Made by a program: the position numbers and the translations under genes. This document shows, piece after piece, positions 47,004 through 54,638 of a stretch of 64,000 nt of DNA. This DNA is from Pseudomonas putida. GTDB lineage: Bacteria > Pseudomonadota > Gammaproteobacteria > Pseudomonadales > Pseudomonadaceae. The notes beneath the pieces are model-generated. The model saw only the letters and a list, made by a program, of their open reading frames with translations, did not search any database and had not been told where the DNA came from. The stretch covers positions 37,769 to 101,768 of the forward strand of contig NZ_MKZO01000021.1 of NCBI RefSeq assembly GCF_001941965.1, read 5' to 3'. Each line of letters starts with the position of its first letter. The first letter of the stretch is position 1.

Positions 47004-47399
47004 TCACTCCCCGGGCAGTGGCAACAGCTGCTGGACCATGGCAATCAGCAGTTCGGTATCGAAAGGCTTGTCCAGCACCCCATCGAACAGCCCGGGATTC
47101 TCCCGGCCAATGCTGGCCTGCGCGCCACTCATGAGAATGATCGGCAAGGCCTGCAAGCTGGGTTCGGCGCGAAGCGCCCTGGCAAGCTCTTCACCATTCA
47201 TCACGGGCATCATGTAGTCGGTAATCAACAACTCGATCCTCGCGTCCCCAGGCGGTTGCGCCGCAAGCCCCGCTGTCAGGGTTTCCAGGGCTTTCTCGCC
47301 ATTGCTGGCCTTTTCCACCCGATACCCCGCATCTTCCAGGGCAAACCCCAGGATGTCGCAGATCACGTATTCATCGTCGACTACCAGGACTGTGCTCAT
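47004..47399 (-). CDS. Single-domain response regulator
   Basis: 131 residues of receiver domain only. Acidic pair in 'VLVVDDEYVICDILGFALED', phosphoacceptor Asp61 in 'LLITDYMMPVMNGEELARAL', conserved Ser ('ILMSGAQ') and Lys ('DKPFDTELL'). No output domain. Third gene of the kinase/KaiC-like operon (18 bases after the KaiC-like stop), probable partner of the kinase. Confidence 0.93.
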   Translation of the reverse strand: MSTVLVVDDEYVICDILGFALEDAGYRVEKASNGEKALETLTAGLAAQPPGDARIELLITDYMMPVMNGEELARALRAEPSLQALPIILMSGAQASIGRENPGLFDGVLDKPFDTELLIAMVQQLLPLPGE

Positions 47400-47417
47400 A
47401 TCGTCAGACCGCGGCCC

Positions 47418-48860
47418 TCAGGACCGCTCCAGTGGTTTCGCCGTGCCGGACAACACCGCGGCGGCCTCGTTGAAAGCCTTGTGCAATTCCATCCCCTTCT
47501 CGCTGAAACACACCTCCAGCAGCGCCGGGTCGTAGCGGCTGTCGCGTACCTTGAGAATCGACAAAACGCGCTTGAGTTGCGAGTTCAATTCGACGAAACG
47601 CATCAGCAGCAGATTGTCGACGATGCTCGACAGCTCCGGTGCCGGGGCAATGATCTCGGAGCCGAACAGGTCGCGCATTTCCCAGGTCGCCAGCACCGTC
47701 ACGTCGCGGGCACGCAGTTCGCCCATCAACGCGCGGAAGAATTCGTTGAGCCGCTCGGGACGGGTCGCCAGGCGGGTGAAGGCGCCGAGGTTGTCGATCA
47801 CCACGCGCTTGATCCCGTGCTCGGCGACCTGCCGCAGCAAGCGCGCGCCGACATCGTCGAGCAAGCCCTCGGTGGTCGGTTGCCAACTGATGTGCAGCGC
47901 GCCTTCGCGCTCCATCGCCGGGTAGTCGAGCCCGAGGCTCGAGGCCTTGATGCGCAGGCGCGAGGCGGGTTCGTAGAAGCCGAAATGTAGCCCCGGCGCC
48001 TCGGGCGTCGCCGCCCCGAGGAAACTCAGGCCGAGGGACGTCTTGCCACTGCCCGAAGGCCCCATCACCAAGGTCACCGAACCTTCTGCCAGCCCGCCCT
48101 GCAGCAGAGTGTCAAGACAGGGTACGCCGCTGCCGACCCGGGCGAAGGTGTCGCTGCCGGCCCCGGAAGGATGCCCGTACAACGCTTCGAGCCGCGGATA
48201 GACCTGCATGCCATCATCGGTGATTTCACACTCGTGCAACCCGGACAGCGCCGCACTGCCGCGGGTCTTGCGCAACTGGATGCGGCGCACCGCACGGGCA
48301 CCGTGCAGGTCCTCGCCCAGTTCGATCACGCCATCGACCATGGTGTGCTCGGGGCCGTCCTCGTCCAGATGAATGCTGGTCAGCAGCACCAGCGTACAGC
48401 CGGCAAAGGCCGCGTGGGCTTGCAGCTCGGAGATGAACTTCTTGGTGTCGAGCACGGTTTCCGCACGCGAGCGGGCGTTGAGCAGGCCATCGACGATCAG
48501 CAGCGAAGCGCCCTGACGGGCGATCTCGCCGCGCAACAGGCGCACCACCGCCTCCAGCCCTTCCTGTTCAAGGGTGTCGAAGGCACTGAGGAAGCGAATC
48601 TGGTCACCGATCTTCGCCGGATCATAGAACGACAAGGTCGACAGAAACTGGAACAGGCGCTCGTGGGACTCGCTGAGCAAGGTCGCCACCAGCACCCGCC
48701 CGCCGCGCTCGACATGATTGAACGCCAGCTGGTTGGCCAGCACCGTCTTGCCCGAGCCGGGACGGCCCTGGACGATATACGCGGAGCCGGCGACCAGCCC
48801 GCCCTTGAGCAGCTCGTCGAGCCCTCCGATTCCCGTCACTAGACGCTGGAGTTGTTCCAC
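47418..48860 (-). CDS. KaiC-like RecA-superfamily ATPase
   Basis: 480 residues from a GTG with GGAGG upstream; it overlaps the kinase gene end by 22 bases. Two RecA-like lobes: CI Walker A GRPGSGKT at 32-39 and CII Walker A GPSGSGKT at 267-274, with Walker B 'ASLLIVDG' and 'KRVVIDNLG'. The CII segment 'APELSSIVDNLLLMRFVELN' aligns with the KaiC autophosphorylation strand, Ser411-Ser412 replacing Ser-Thr. Glutamate pairs used for catalysis in KaiC are reduced to single Glu residues (LLSES, FYEPAS). No kaiA or kaiB nearby. Likely a signalling ATPase, not a clock. Confidence 0.9.
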   Translation of the reverse strand: MEQLQRLVTGIGGLDELLKGGLVAGSAYIVQGRPGSGKTVLANQLAFNHVERGGRVLVATLLSESHERLFQFLSTLSFYDPAKIGDQIRFLSAFDTLEQEGLEAVVRLLRGEIARQGASLLIVDGLLNARSRAETVLDTKKFISELQAHAAFAGCTLVLLTSIHLDEDGPEHTMVDGVIELGEDLHGARAVRRIQLRKTRGSAALSGLHECEITDDGMQVYPRLEALYGHPSGAGSDTFARVGSGVPCLDTLLQGGLAEGSVTLVMGPSGSGKTSLGLSFLGAATPEAPGLHFGFYEPASRLRIKASSLGLDYPAMEREGALHISWQPTTEGLLDDVGARLLRQVAEHGIKRVVIDNLGAFTRLATRPERLNEFFRALMGELRARDVTVLATWEMRDLFGSEIIAPAPELSSIVDNLLLMRFVELNSQLKRVLSILKVRDSRYDPALLEVCFSEKGMELHKAFNEAAAVLSGTAKPLERS

Positions 48861-50011
48861 GGTTGTTTTTCCTCCCCGTTGACCAGCAGCGGAATGCACA
48901 GGGTCATGCAGGTGCCTTGCCCCGGCTCGCTGTCGACCCAGATCCCGCCATTGCTTTGCTTGGCGAACCCATATACCTGGCTCAGGCCCAGACCGGTGCC
49001 CTTGCCGAAACCCTTGGTGGTGAAGAACGGCTCGAAGATCCGCGGCAGCACCTCGGTATCGATGCCCTTGCCGGTATCGACGACACTGATCACGGCAAAG
49101 TCGCCAACCAGTCCATCACGCTCGCCGAGCAAGGTGCGATTGCCGGCGCGGATGCGGATTTCGCCGCCCGCCTCCATGGCATCGCGGGCATTGAGCACCA
49201 GGTTGAGCAGGACCATCTGCAACTGCCCGGCGTCCACTTCCACCGGCGCCAGATCGTCATCGCACAGCACATGCAGCTCGATGTTCTTTGGCAGCGCCTG
49301 ATACAGCAACGCGTGGATCGACTCGATCACCTCGGCGAGGTTGACCCGCACCACGTTGAGTTCCTTGCGCCGGGCAAAGCTGAGCAACTGCTGGGTCATC
49401 TGGCTGCCGCGCTGGCCGGCATCGAGGATATGCTCGAGCAGGCGCCGGGTGCGCTGCGCATCGCTGCTGTTGATCGCCAGCTTGGCCGAACTGAGGATGA
49501 TGGTCAGCAGGTTGTTGAAGTCGTGGGCCATGCCCCCGGTCAACTGGCCAAGGGCTTCGAGCTTCTGCGACTGGAACAGCTGGGCGCGCATGGCGTCGAG
49601 TTGCAACGCGGCCTCGCGGCGGTCGGTGATGTCCCGGGTGATCTTGGCCAGGCCGATCACCTGGCCTTCGCGCGAACGCACCACATCCAGCACCACCAGG
49701 GCCCAGAAACGCGTACCGTCCTTGCGCACCCGCCAGCCCTCATCCTGGGCCCGGCCCTTGCTCAGGGCCTGGCTGACGAGGAAACCGGGGCGCCCATCGG
49801 CGCTGTCCTGTTCAGTGAAAAACAGCGAGAAATGCTGGCCGATGACTTCCTCTGCCCGATAGCCCTTGATGCGTTCGGCACCGGCGTTCCAGGAGACGAT
49901 ATTACCTTCGAGGTCCAGCATGTAGATGGCGTAGTCCACCACGGTCTGCACGAGTTGCTCGTACAGGCCGGCGTTCATGCCATGCGGATCGACGCGTTCG
50001 GATGCATCCAT
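48839..50011 (-). CDS. PAS-domain sensor histidine kinase
   Basis: 390 residues, soluble. PAS domain about residues 15-130 ('DYAIYMLDLEGNIVSWNAGA' and 'GWRVRKDGTRFWALVVLDVV'). H-box 'GQLTGGMAHDFNNLLTIILS' with His163, N-box 'VLLNLVLNARDAMEAGGEIR', G1 'VVDTGKGIDTEVLPRIFEPF', G2 'FGKGTGLGLSQVYGFAKQSN'. The family is the HWE/HisKA 'HDFNN' class. Leads the operon with KaiC-like and receiver genes; signal unknown (PAS cytosolic cue). Confidence 0.92.
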   Translation of the reverse strand: MDASERVDPHGMNAGLYEQLVQTVVDYAIYMLDLEGNIVSWNAGAERIKGYRAEEVIGQHFSLFFTEQDSADGRPGFLVSQALSKGRAQDEGWRVRKDGTRFWALVVLDVVRSREGQVIGLAKITRDITDRREAALQLDAMRAQLFQSQKLEALGQLTGGMAHDFNNLLTIILSSAKLAINSSDAQRTRRLLEHILDAGQRGSQMTQQLLSFARRKELNVVRVNLAEVIESIHALLYQALPKNIELHVLCDDDLAPVEVDAGQLQMVLLNLVLNARDAMEAGGEIRIRAGNRTLLGERDGLVGDFAVISVVDTGKGIDTEVLPRIFEPFFTTKGFGKGTGLGLSQVYGFAKQSNGGIWVDSEPGQGTCMTLCIPLLVNGEEKQPWNNSSV

Positions 50012-50265
50012 TTCGGAGTCCGTTGACTATTGTTGGAGTGTAGCTACAGCATACGCTGAGGACGACACGAAAAGACGCCTTCTCCTGCGCCGAAGTTCCA
50101 ATACCCGAAGGAATAATCCGGCGCTGACCATAGATAAGCCCCACAACCATTGCGCTGGATCAAGGTATAGCGCGATTGTCGGCGCCGCGCCTGCGGGAAT
50201 GCAGGCAAGTTGCTATAGTTGCCGCGCCCGGTGGCACCGACAGACAAGTGGTTGAGGGAAAGGGA

Positions 50266-50481
50266 TTGGTCATCGACACACGCATGAAACGTATCCACGA
50301 CGATCTGGAACACACCGCCGACGGCATGGAGCAACTCGCCCGCGGCCTGGCCGGGCACGCCGTCTACCTGCAGAACTCGGTGCATGCCGAGGACGCTGTC
50401 GAGGTCAATGCCCGGGTCAGCGGCCTGACCGACTCGGTCAACGAGCTGCGTGCCGTGGCCAGCAGCATCGAACCCCGCTAG
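50266..50481 (+). CDS. Small helical hypothetical protein
   Basis: 71 residues if started at the TTG with GAGGGAAAGGGA upstream (an ATG at 50284 would give 65). 'MKRIHDDLEHTADGMEQLAR', 'GLAGHAVYLQNSVHAEDAVE' and 'VNARVSGLTDSVNELRAVAS' suggest two amphipathic helices, perhaps a coiled coil. Followed at once by the YoaK-like gene. Function unknown. Confidence 0.6.
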   Translation: MVIDTRMKRIHDDLEHTADGMEQLARGLAGHAVYLQNSVHAEDAVEVNARVSGLTDSVNELRAVASSIEPR

Positions 50482-50488
50482 GTCGCGC

Positions 50489-51193
50489 ATGCTGCCCGAA
50501 CATCCCGGCGGATTGCGCAGGCCTCATGCCCAGCGCCTGTACCAGAGGCGTGGCCAGGTCGGGCTGTTCTTCGTCGGCGGACTTTCGGTGCTGGCCGGCA
50601 TGACCGATGCCATCGGCTTTCTCGCCAGCGGTGACTTCGTCTCCTTCATGAGCGGCAATACCACGCGCCTGGCAGTAGCGGTCAGCGAAGGGCATTTCGA
50701 ACTGGTGCTGCGCCTGGCCCTGCTGGTCATCATGTTCGTTGTCGGCAACGCCCTCGGCGTAATGATCGCCCGCTCCAGCCGCAAGCGGGCCTGGCCGTTG
50801 CTGGCCCTGACCTCCCTGCTGCTGCTCAGCGCAGCCCTGTGCGGCAGCTACCTGGAACTGCTCGCCCTGCTCGCGGCGATCCTGGCCATGGGCATGCTCA
50901 ATGCTGCGGTGGAAGAAGTGAACGGCCTGCCCATCGGCCTGACCTACGTCACCGGCGCGCTGTCCCGCTTCGGTCGCGGCCTGGGACGCTGGCTGATGGG
51001 CGAGCGCCGGGCTGGCTGGCGCATGCAACTGGTGCCGTGGGGCGGCATGCTGCTCGGCGCGGTGCTCGGCGGCTGGCTGGAACATCACCTGGGCTTTGCC
51101 GCCCTGCTGTTCAGCAGCGTGCTGGCGGCATTGCTCGGCCTGGCGTCGCTGTTGATTCCGCGGCGCTGGGTGCAGCGGTATATGGCGCGCTGA
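50489..51193 (+). CDS. YoaK family (DUF1275) membrane protein
   Basis: 234 residues starting MLPEHPGGLRRPHAQRLYQR. About six hydrophobic helices; 'FFVGGLSVLAGMTDAIGFLA', 'FVSFMSGNTTRLAVAVSEGH' and 'EEVNGLPIGLTYVTGALSRF' are the DUF1275 signatures. Poorly characterised inner-membrane proteins. Start codon has a weak ribosome-binding site, perhaps translated by coupling with the preceding small gene. Confidence 0.87.
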   Translation: MLPEHPGGLRRPHAQRLYQRRGQVGLFFVGGLSVLAGMTDAIGFLASGDFVSFMSGNTTRLAVAVSEGHFELVLRLALLVIMFVVGNALGVMIARSSRKRAWPLLALTSLLLLSAALCGSYLELLALLAAILAMGMLNAAVEEVNGLPIGLTYVTGALSRFGRGLGRWLMGERRAGWRMQLVPWGGMLLGAVLGGWLEHHLGFAALLFSSVLAALLGLASLLIPRRWVQRYMAR

Positions 51194-51211
51194 CGCGTGT
51201 GAACCCAGCAC

Positions 51212-52210
51212 CTATCGTGGGCAGGCACTCGCTTCGACCACCGGCGCTTCCGGCCGGCGCGCATAGCGCTGGGCCAGCGAGGCGCAGACCATCAGCTGGA
51301 TCTGGTGGAACAGCATCAACGGCAGGATCAGCACGCCGATGCTGCTGCCGGCGAACAGGACCTGGGCCATGGGCACGCCAGTGGCCAGGCTTTTCTTGGA
51401 GCCGCAGAACAGGATGGTAATGCGGTCTTCAAGACTGAAGCCGAGCCACCTGCCCAGCAACGAAGTGATTCCCAGGGCCAGGGCCAGGAGCAGGCAGCAG
51501 CCCAGGACGATGGATCCGAGCACCACCGGAGGAACCTGCTGCCACAAGCCGCCAATCACCGCCGCGCTGAAAGCCGAATACACCACCAGCAGGATCGAAC
51601 CCTGGTCAACGAACTTGAGCCAGGCCTTGTTGCGCCCCACCCAGTCGCCGATCCAGCGCCGAGCGATCTGGCCAGCCACGAATGGCACGAGCAACTGCAT
51701 GCTGATTTTCCTGATGGCTTCGAGGGTGGAACCGCCATCCCCGTGAACCCCCATCAGCAGCGCCACCAGAACCGGGGTGATGAAAATGCCGATCAGGCTC
51801 GAGGCCGCAGCACTGCAGATCGCCGCGGGAATGTTGCCCCTGGCCAGCGAGGTGAAGGCGATCGCCGACTGCACCGTCGCCGGCAAGGCACAGAGGTACA
51901 GGAAGCCCATGTACAACTCGCCGCCCACCAAGGGCAGCAGCACCGGTTTCAGTGCCAGGCCAAGCAGCGGGAAGAGCACGAAGGTACACAGGAATACGAG
52001 GAAATGCAGGCGCCAGTGGCCCGCGCCGGCAACGATGGCCTGGCGCGACAGCTTGGCGCCATGAAGGAAGAACAACAGGCCAATGGCGATGTCGGTGATC
52101 CAGTCGAACGCGACGGCGACCTGGCCATGTGCCGGTAGAAAGGTTGCGGCGGCGACCACCGCAACCAGGGTGAGGGTGAAGTTGTCCGGCAGGAAACGCG
52201 AACGGGCCAT
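51212..52210 (-). CDS. Bile acid:sodium symporter family protein (YfeH-like)
   Basis: 332 residues with about ten hydrophobic helices. 'FDWITDIAIGLLFFLHGAKL', 'CALPATVQSAIAFTSLARGN' and 'ITILFCGSKKSLATGVPMAQ' match the SBF-like branch (PF13593), including the crossover motifs. AGGA lies 8 bases before the ATG. Substrate unknown. Converges on the YoaK-like gene with 18 bases between the stops. Confidence 0.88.
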   Translation of the reverse strand: MARSRFLPDNFTLTLVAVVAAATFLPAHGQVAVAFDWITDIAIGLLFFLHGAKLSRQAIVAGAGHWRLHFLVFLCTFVLFPLLGLALKPVLLPLVGGELYMGFLYLCALPATVQSAIAFTSLARGNIPAAICSAAASSLIGIFITPVLVALLMGVHGDGGSTLEAIRKISMQLLVPFVAGQIARRWIGDWVGRNKAWLKFVDQGSILLVVYSAFSAAVIGGLWQQVPPVVLGSIVLGCCLLLALALGITSLLGRWLGFSLEDRITILFCGSKKSLATGVPMAQVLFAGSSIGVLILPLMLFHQIQLMVCASLAQRYARRPEAPVVEASACPR

Positions 52211-52418
52211 GAGGAAAATCCTGTTGTTATCGGAAGTGCCTGGCTACCTTAACGCGCTCGCGCTCTTCCGACTAACGCGACAAGGGCAGTAAATAGCGTT
52301 AAACGGACAATCTCCGGTCCGCCAGTGCCCTGCTCCATCAAGTCACCCGCAAGCGCTTTCGCAGCACCTAAATCGTTGATTCTGACGTGCTTTTGGTGTC
52401 TAATCGGCCGTTCCCACT

Positions 52419-52504
52419 GCCCTGGTGGTGAAATTGGTAGACACATCGCACTTAAAATGCGCCGCCTTGCAGGCGTGCCGGTTCGAGTCCGGCCCGGGGC
52501 ACCA
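52419..52504 (+). tRNA. tRNA-Leu (anticodon UAA)
   Basis: 86 bases with encoded CCA. Acceptor GCCCTGG pairs with CCGGGGC (one G-U), the D-loop AAATTGGTAGAC is class-II like, the anticodon loop CTTAAAA gives UAA, the long variable arm GCCTTGCAGGC is present, and the T-arm GCCGGTTCGAGTCCGGC is standard. Confidence 0.95.
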
Positions 52505-52512
52505 CTCTTCTG

Positions 52513-52539
52513 AAAAAGCGCCCTTCGAGGCGCTTTTTT
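52513..52539 (+). terminator. Terminator after tRNA-Leu
   Basis: AAAAAGCGCC/GGCGCTTTTT with loop CTTCGA, then TT; 9 bases after the tRNA. Confidence 0.93.
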
Positions 52540-52640
52540 CATATCTGCCAATCGGTTACCGGTGATCACGGAAACCAAACCGCAAATATGCGGTCATAAC
52601 CTCGCCATCGACCCTCCCGAGTCGATTCGAGGAAATCCAC

Positions 52641-52844
52641 GTGCTGACCCGCCTGACCCAGTTCTCCTTGCTCGCCGCGATCCTGCTGTCCGCCGGCTGT
52701 GCCCATCACCATCATCATGACCGTGACGACGGTTGGCGCGACCGCGACCGTGATCAGCGACGCTGGCACGGCCAGGACCAACGCCGTTACGACGACCGCC
52801 ATGACTACCGTCGTGACGATCGCCGCTACCGCGATGACGATTGA
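52641..52844 (+). CDS. Tiny His-rich, Arg/Asp-rich lipoprotein
   Basis: 67 residues from a GTG with GAGGAAA upstream. A lipobox (LLSAGC) puts the lipidated Cys at position 20, immediately followed by AHHHHHDRDD and a long stretch of alternating Arg and Asp (RDRDQRRW, RYDDRHDYRRDDRRYRDDD). The five histidines could bind metal. The mature part is almost surely disordered. Probably outer-membrane. No named family; small charged lipoproteins of this kind occur in pseudomonads. Confidence 0.72.
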   Translation: MLTRLTQFSLLAAILLSAGCAHHHHHDRDDGWRDRDRDQRRWHGQDQRRYDDRHDYRRDDRRYRDDD

Positions 52845-52890
52845 TTTCCCCTGACTACCTGATCGCTTCAACAACCCCGAGGTTTCTCCC

Positions 52891-53304
52891 ATGCGTCTCA
52901 TATTGCCTACCCTCGCTCTAGGTTTCCTGATCTCCCAGGCCGCGCTGGCCGGTGACGGCACCACCGCCATTGGCGGCGGTCTCGGCGGCGCGCTGGGCAA
53001 CGTGGTTGGACAGCAGATCGGTGGCAGCACCGGTGCGGCCATTGGTGCCGGACTGGGTGGTGCTGCCGGTAGCGCGGTGGGTGCGAAGAAAGGCAACCGC
53101 ACCGAAGCGGCAATCGGCGGCGGCCTGGGCTCGGCCGGCGGATCGGTACTGGGTGGCAAGGTCGGCGGCTCGACCGGTTCGACCATCGGTGCCGGACTTG
53201 GCGGTGCCGCAGGGGGCGCATTGGGCAACCATCTGGCCGATGACAACCGGCATGATTCGGGCAAGCGCAAGTACAAGCACAAACGTCGCCATCGCGGACA
53301 TTGA
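52891..53304 (+). CDS. Glycine-zipper protein, exported
   Basis: 137 residues with a signal peptide (MRLILPTLALGFLISQAALA). The mature region repeats GGGLGGALGNVVGQQIGG, GAAIGAGLGGAAGSAVG and GSTIGAGLGGAAGGALG, three to four glycine-zipper repeats that suit helix packing in or near membranes. The C-terminus is very basic (HDSGKRKYKHKRRHRGH). GAGG lies upstream. Possibly cotranscribed with the preceding lipoprotein gene (46 bases). Function unknown. Confidence 0.8.
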   Translation: MRLILPTLALGFLISQAALAGDGTTAIGGGLGGALGNVVGQQIGGSTGAAIGAGLGGAAGSAVGAKKGNRTEAAIGGGLGSAGGSVLGGKVGGSTGSTIGAGLGGAAGGALGNHLADDNRHDSGKRKYKHKRRHRGH

Positions 53305-53307
53305 TCC

Positions 53308-53382
53308 TTCCGGGCTTACCCGCGATCGTGGCGGCGGTTCCACTACCGCCACCTTCGCGGGGGAAGCCGCTCCCCCAGAGGC
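53308..53382. repeat. Degenerate REP-like doublet
   Basis: CCGGGCTTACCCGCGATCGTGG faces CGCGGGGGAAGCCGCTCCCCCA, an eroded copy of the REP pattern with a 'cggcggttccactaccgcc' centre. Confidence 0.6.
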
Positions 53383-53466
53383 CTCGTCACGACCTCGCAC
53401 ATTGACTCAACCATTCGTCTGACCCAAGCTTGGTCCTTTTCTGTAGGCCATGGACCCGGACCCCGC

Positions 53467-54522
53467 ATGCCCAGACCGCGCCTCTACCTGTTCGCCGGCC
53501 TTGCCCTGCTATCGCTTCTGGGGGTGGGCAGCCTGTTGCTGCACAAGGATCCTCCGGCGCCCGATCCGGCCCTGCAGCATTCCTACGTCAGGGCCCTGGC
53601 CCAGGCACACAATGGTCTGCCAGGTGCGGCGCGAGTGCTGTACCAGCAACTGGGCCGCCATGACCTTTCGGCCATTCGCCGCGCCAGCCTGTACGCCGAA
53701 CTGCCCAATTATCCTTCCCCCGTGGCCCTGAAACTGGCCAGCAAGGATCTGCAGCACGACGATCCCCTGGTACGTCGCGCCGCGCTCGAAGCGATCGCCG
53801 CCATGGTGCCGGCCAACCAGCGCAGCCTGCTGCTCGGCCCGTTGCTCGACGATGAAGACGACAACGTGCGCTTTGCCGCAGTGGACGCGCTGATGGGCCT
53901 GAGCCCGGATGACGTGGGCCTGTATTTCGCCCCGCTGCAGAGCGTGCTCGACCAGTACCAACTGGCCTTGCAAACCCGGGGCGACGATGTCCGCGACCAG
54001 GTACACCTGGCCAACCTGTATTTGCAGGAGCGCGACTTCGCTTCGGCCACCGGCGCGCTGGAGCAGGCCCTGAAGCTGGAACCCGGCAACCTCGACGCCC
54101 TCGCCACCCGGGTCCGCCTGCTCGACGCCCAGGGCCAGACCGACGGATCCCGGGCAGTGCTGGCCGAAGCCCTGCAGCGCCATCCCGATTCCGCCTTCCT
54201 GCAGTTCGAACTGGGCCAGTGGCTGCTGCGTCATCAGCAGGAGGAATACGCCTTGCTGGCCTTCTCCCGCGCACTGGAGCTGGAACCGGACAACAGCGAC
54301 TATCGCTATACCCTGGCGGTCAGCCTGCACAGCCTTGACCAGCTCCAGGTCGCGCAAAAGCAGCTGGAAACCCTGCTCACCCGCCAGCCTGCCAACCGCA
54401 AGGCGCGGGTCCTGCTGATCGAGTACTGGAAAGAAAGCGGCCAACTGCAAAACGTGCAGATCCTGCTGGCCCAGCTGGAGCAGCAGAACCCCGACGATCC
54501 GCTGGTCCAGCAGGGTCTCTGA
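53467..54522 (+). CDS. HEAT/TPR repeat protein, membrane-anchored
   Basis: 351 residues. An N-terminal hydrophobic anchor (LYLFAGLALLSLLGVGSLLL) with positive residues before it suggests a periplasmic protein held in the inner membrane. Residues about 85-150 form HEAT-like helices ('DDPLVRRAALEAIAAMVPAN', 'DEDDNVRFAAVDALMGLSPD'). Residues 190-345 hold four TPR-like units ('DLANLYLQE..' style; 'FASATGALEQALKLEPGNLD', 'AFSRALELEPDNSDYRYTLA'). Probably a scaffold. This HEAT+TPR combination recalls proteins found with cytochrome systems, but none is next to it. Confidence 0.78.
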   Translation: MPRPRLYLFAGLALLSLLGVGSLLLHKDPPAPDPALQHSYVRALAQAHNGLPGAARVLYQQLGRHDLSAIRRASLYAELPNYPSPVALKLASKDLQHDDPLVRRAALEAIAAMVPANQRSLLLGPLLDDEDDNVRFAAVDALMGLSPDDVGLYFAPLQSVLDQYQLALQTRGDDVRDQVHLANLYLQERDFASATGALEQALKLEPGNLDALATRVRLLDAQGQTDGSRAVLAEALQRHPDSAFLQFELGQWLLRHQQEEYALLAFSRALELEPDNSDYRYTLAVSLHSLDQLQVAQKQLETLLTRQPANRKARVLLIEYWKESGQLQNVQILLAQLEQQNPDDPLVQQGL

Positions 54523-54638
54523 GTCACCTCGCGCGGTCAGCGCAATCGGTTTGAACCCCCGCTTTCACGGCGAGTCCAGAGAGAATGCATCCCATGCAGG
54601 CGCAACGCTGCATGGGGCGCCTTCCAAGGAGATCGACC

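Noticed and set aside
47418..48860. Interpretation of the KaiC-like gene as a circadian clock component
   Set aside because: No kaiA or kaiB is present and the double-glutamate signatures are altered; a general signalling ATPase is the safer reading.
50012..50265. Possible small RNA of the RsmX/Y/Z type in the gap before the 71-aa protein
   Set aside because: Only scattered GGA triplets, no series of GGA-loops and no terminator are visible.
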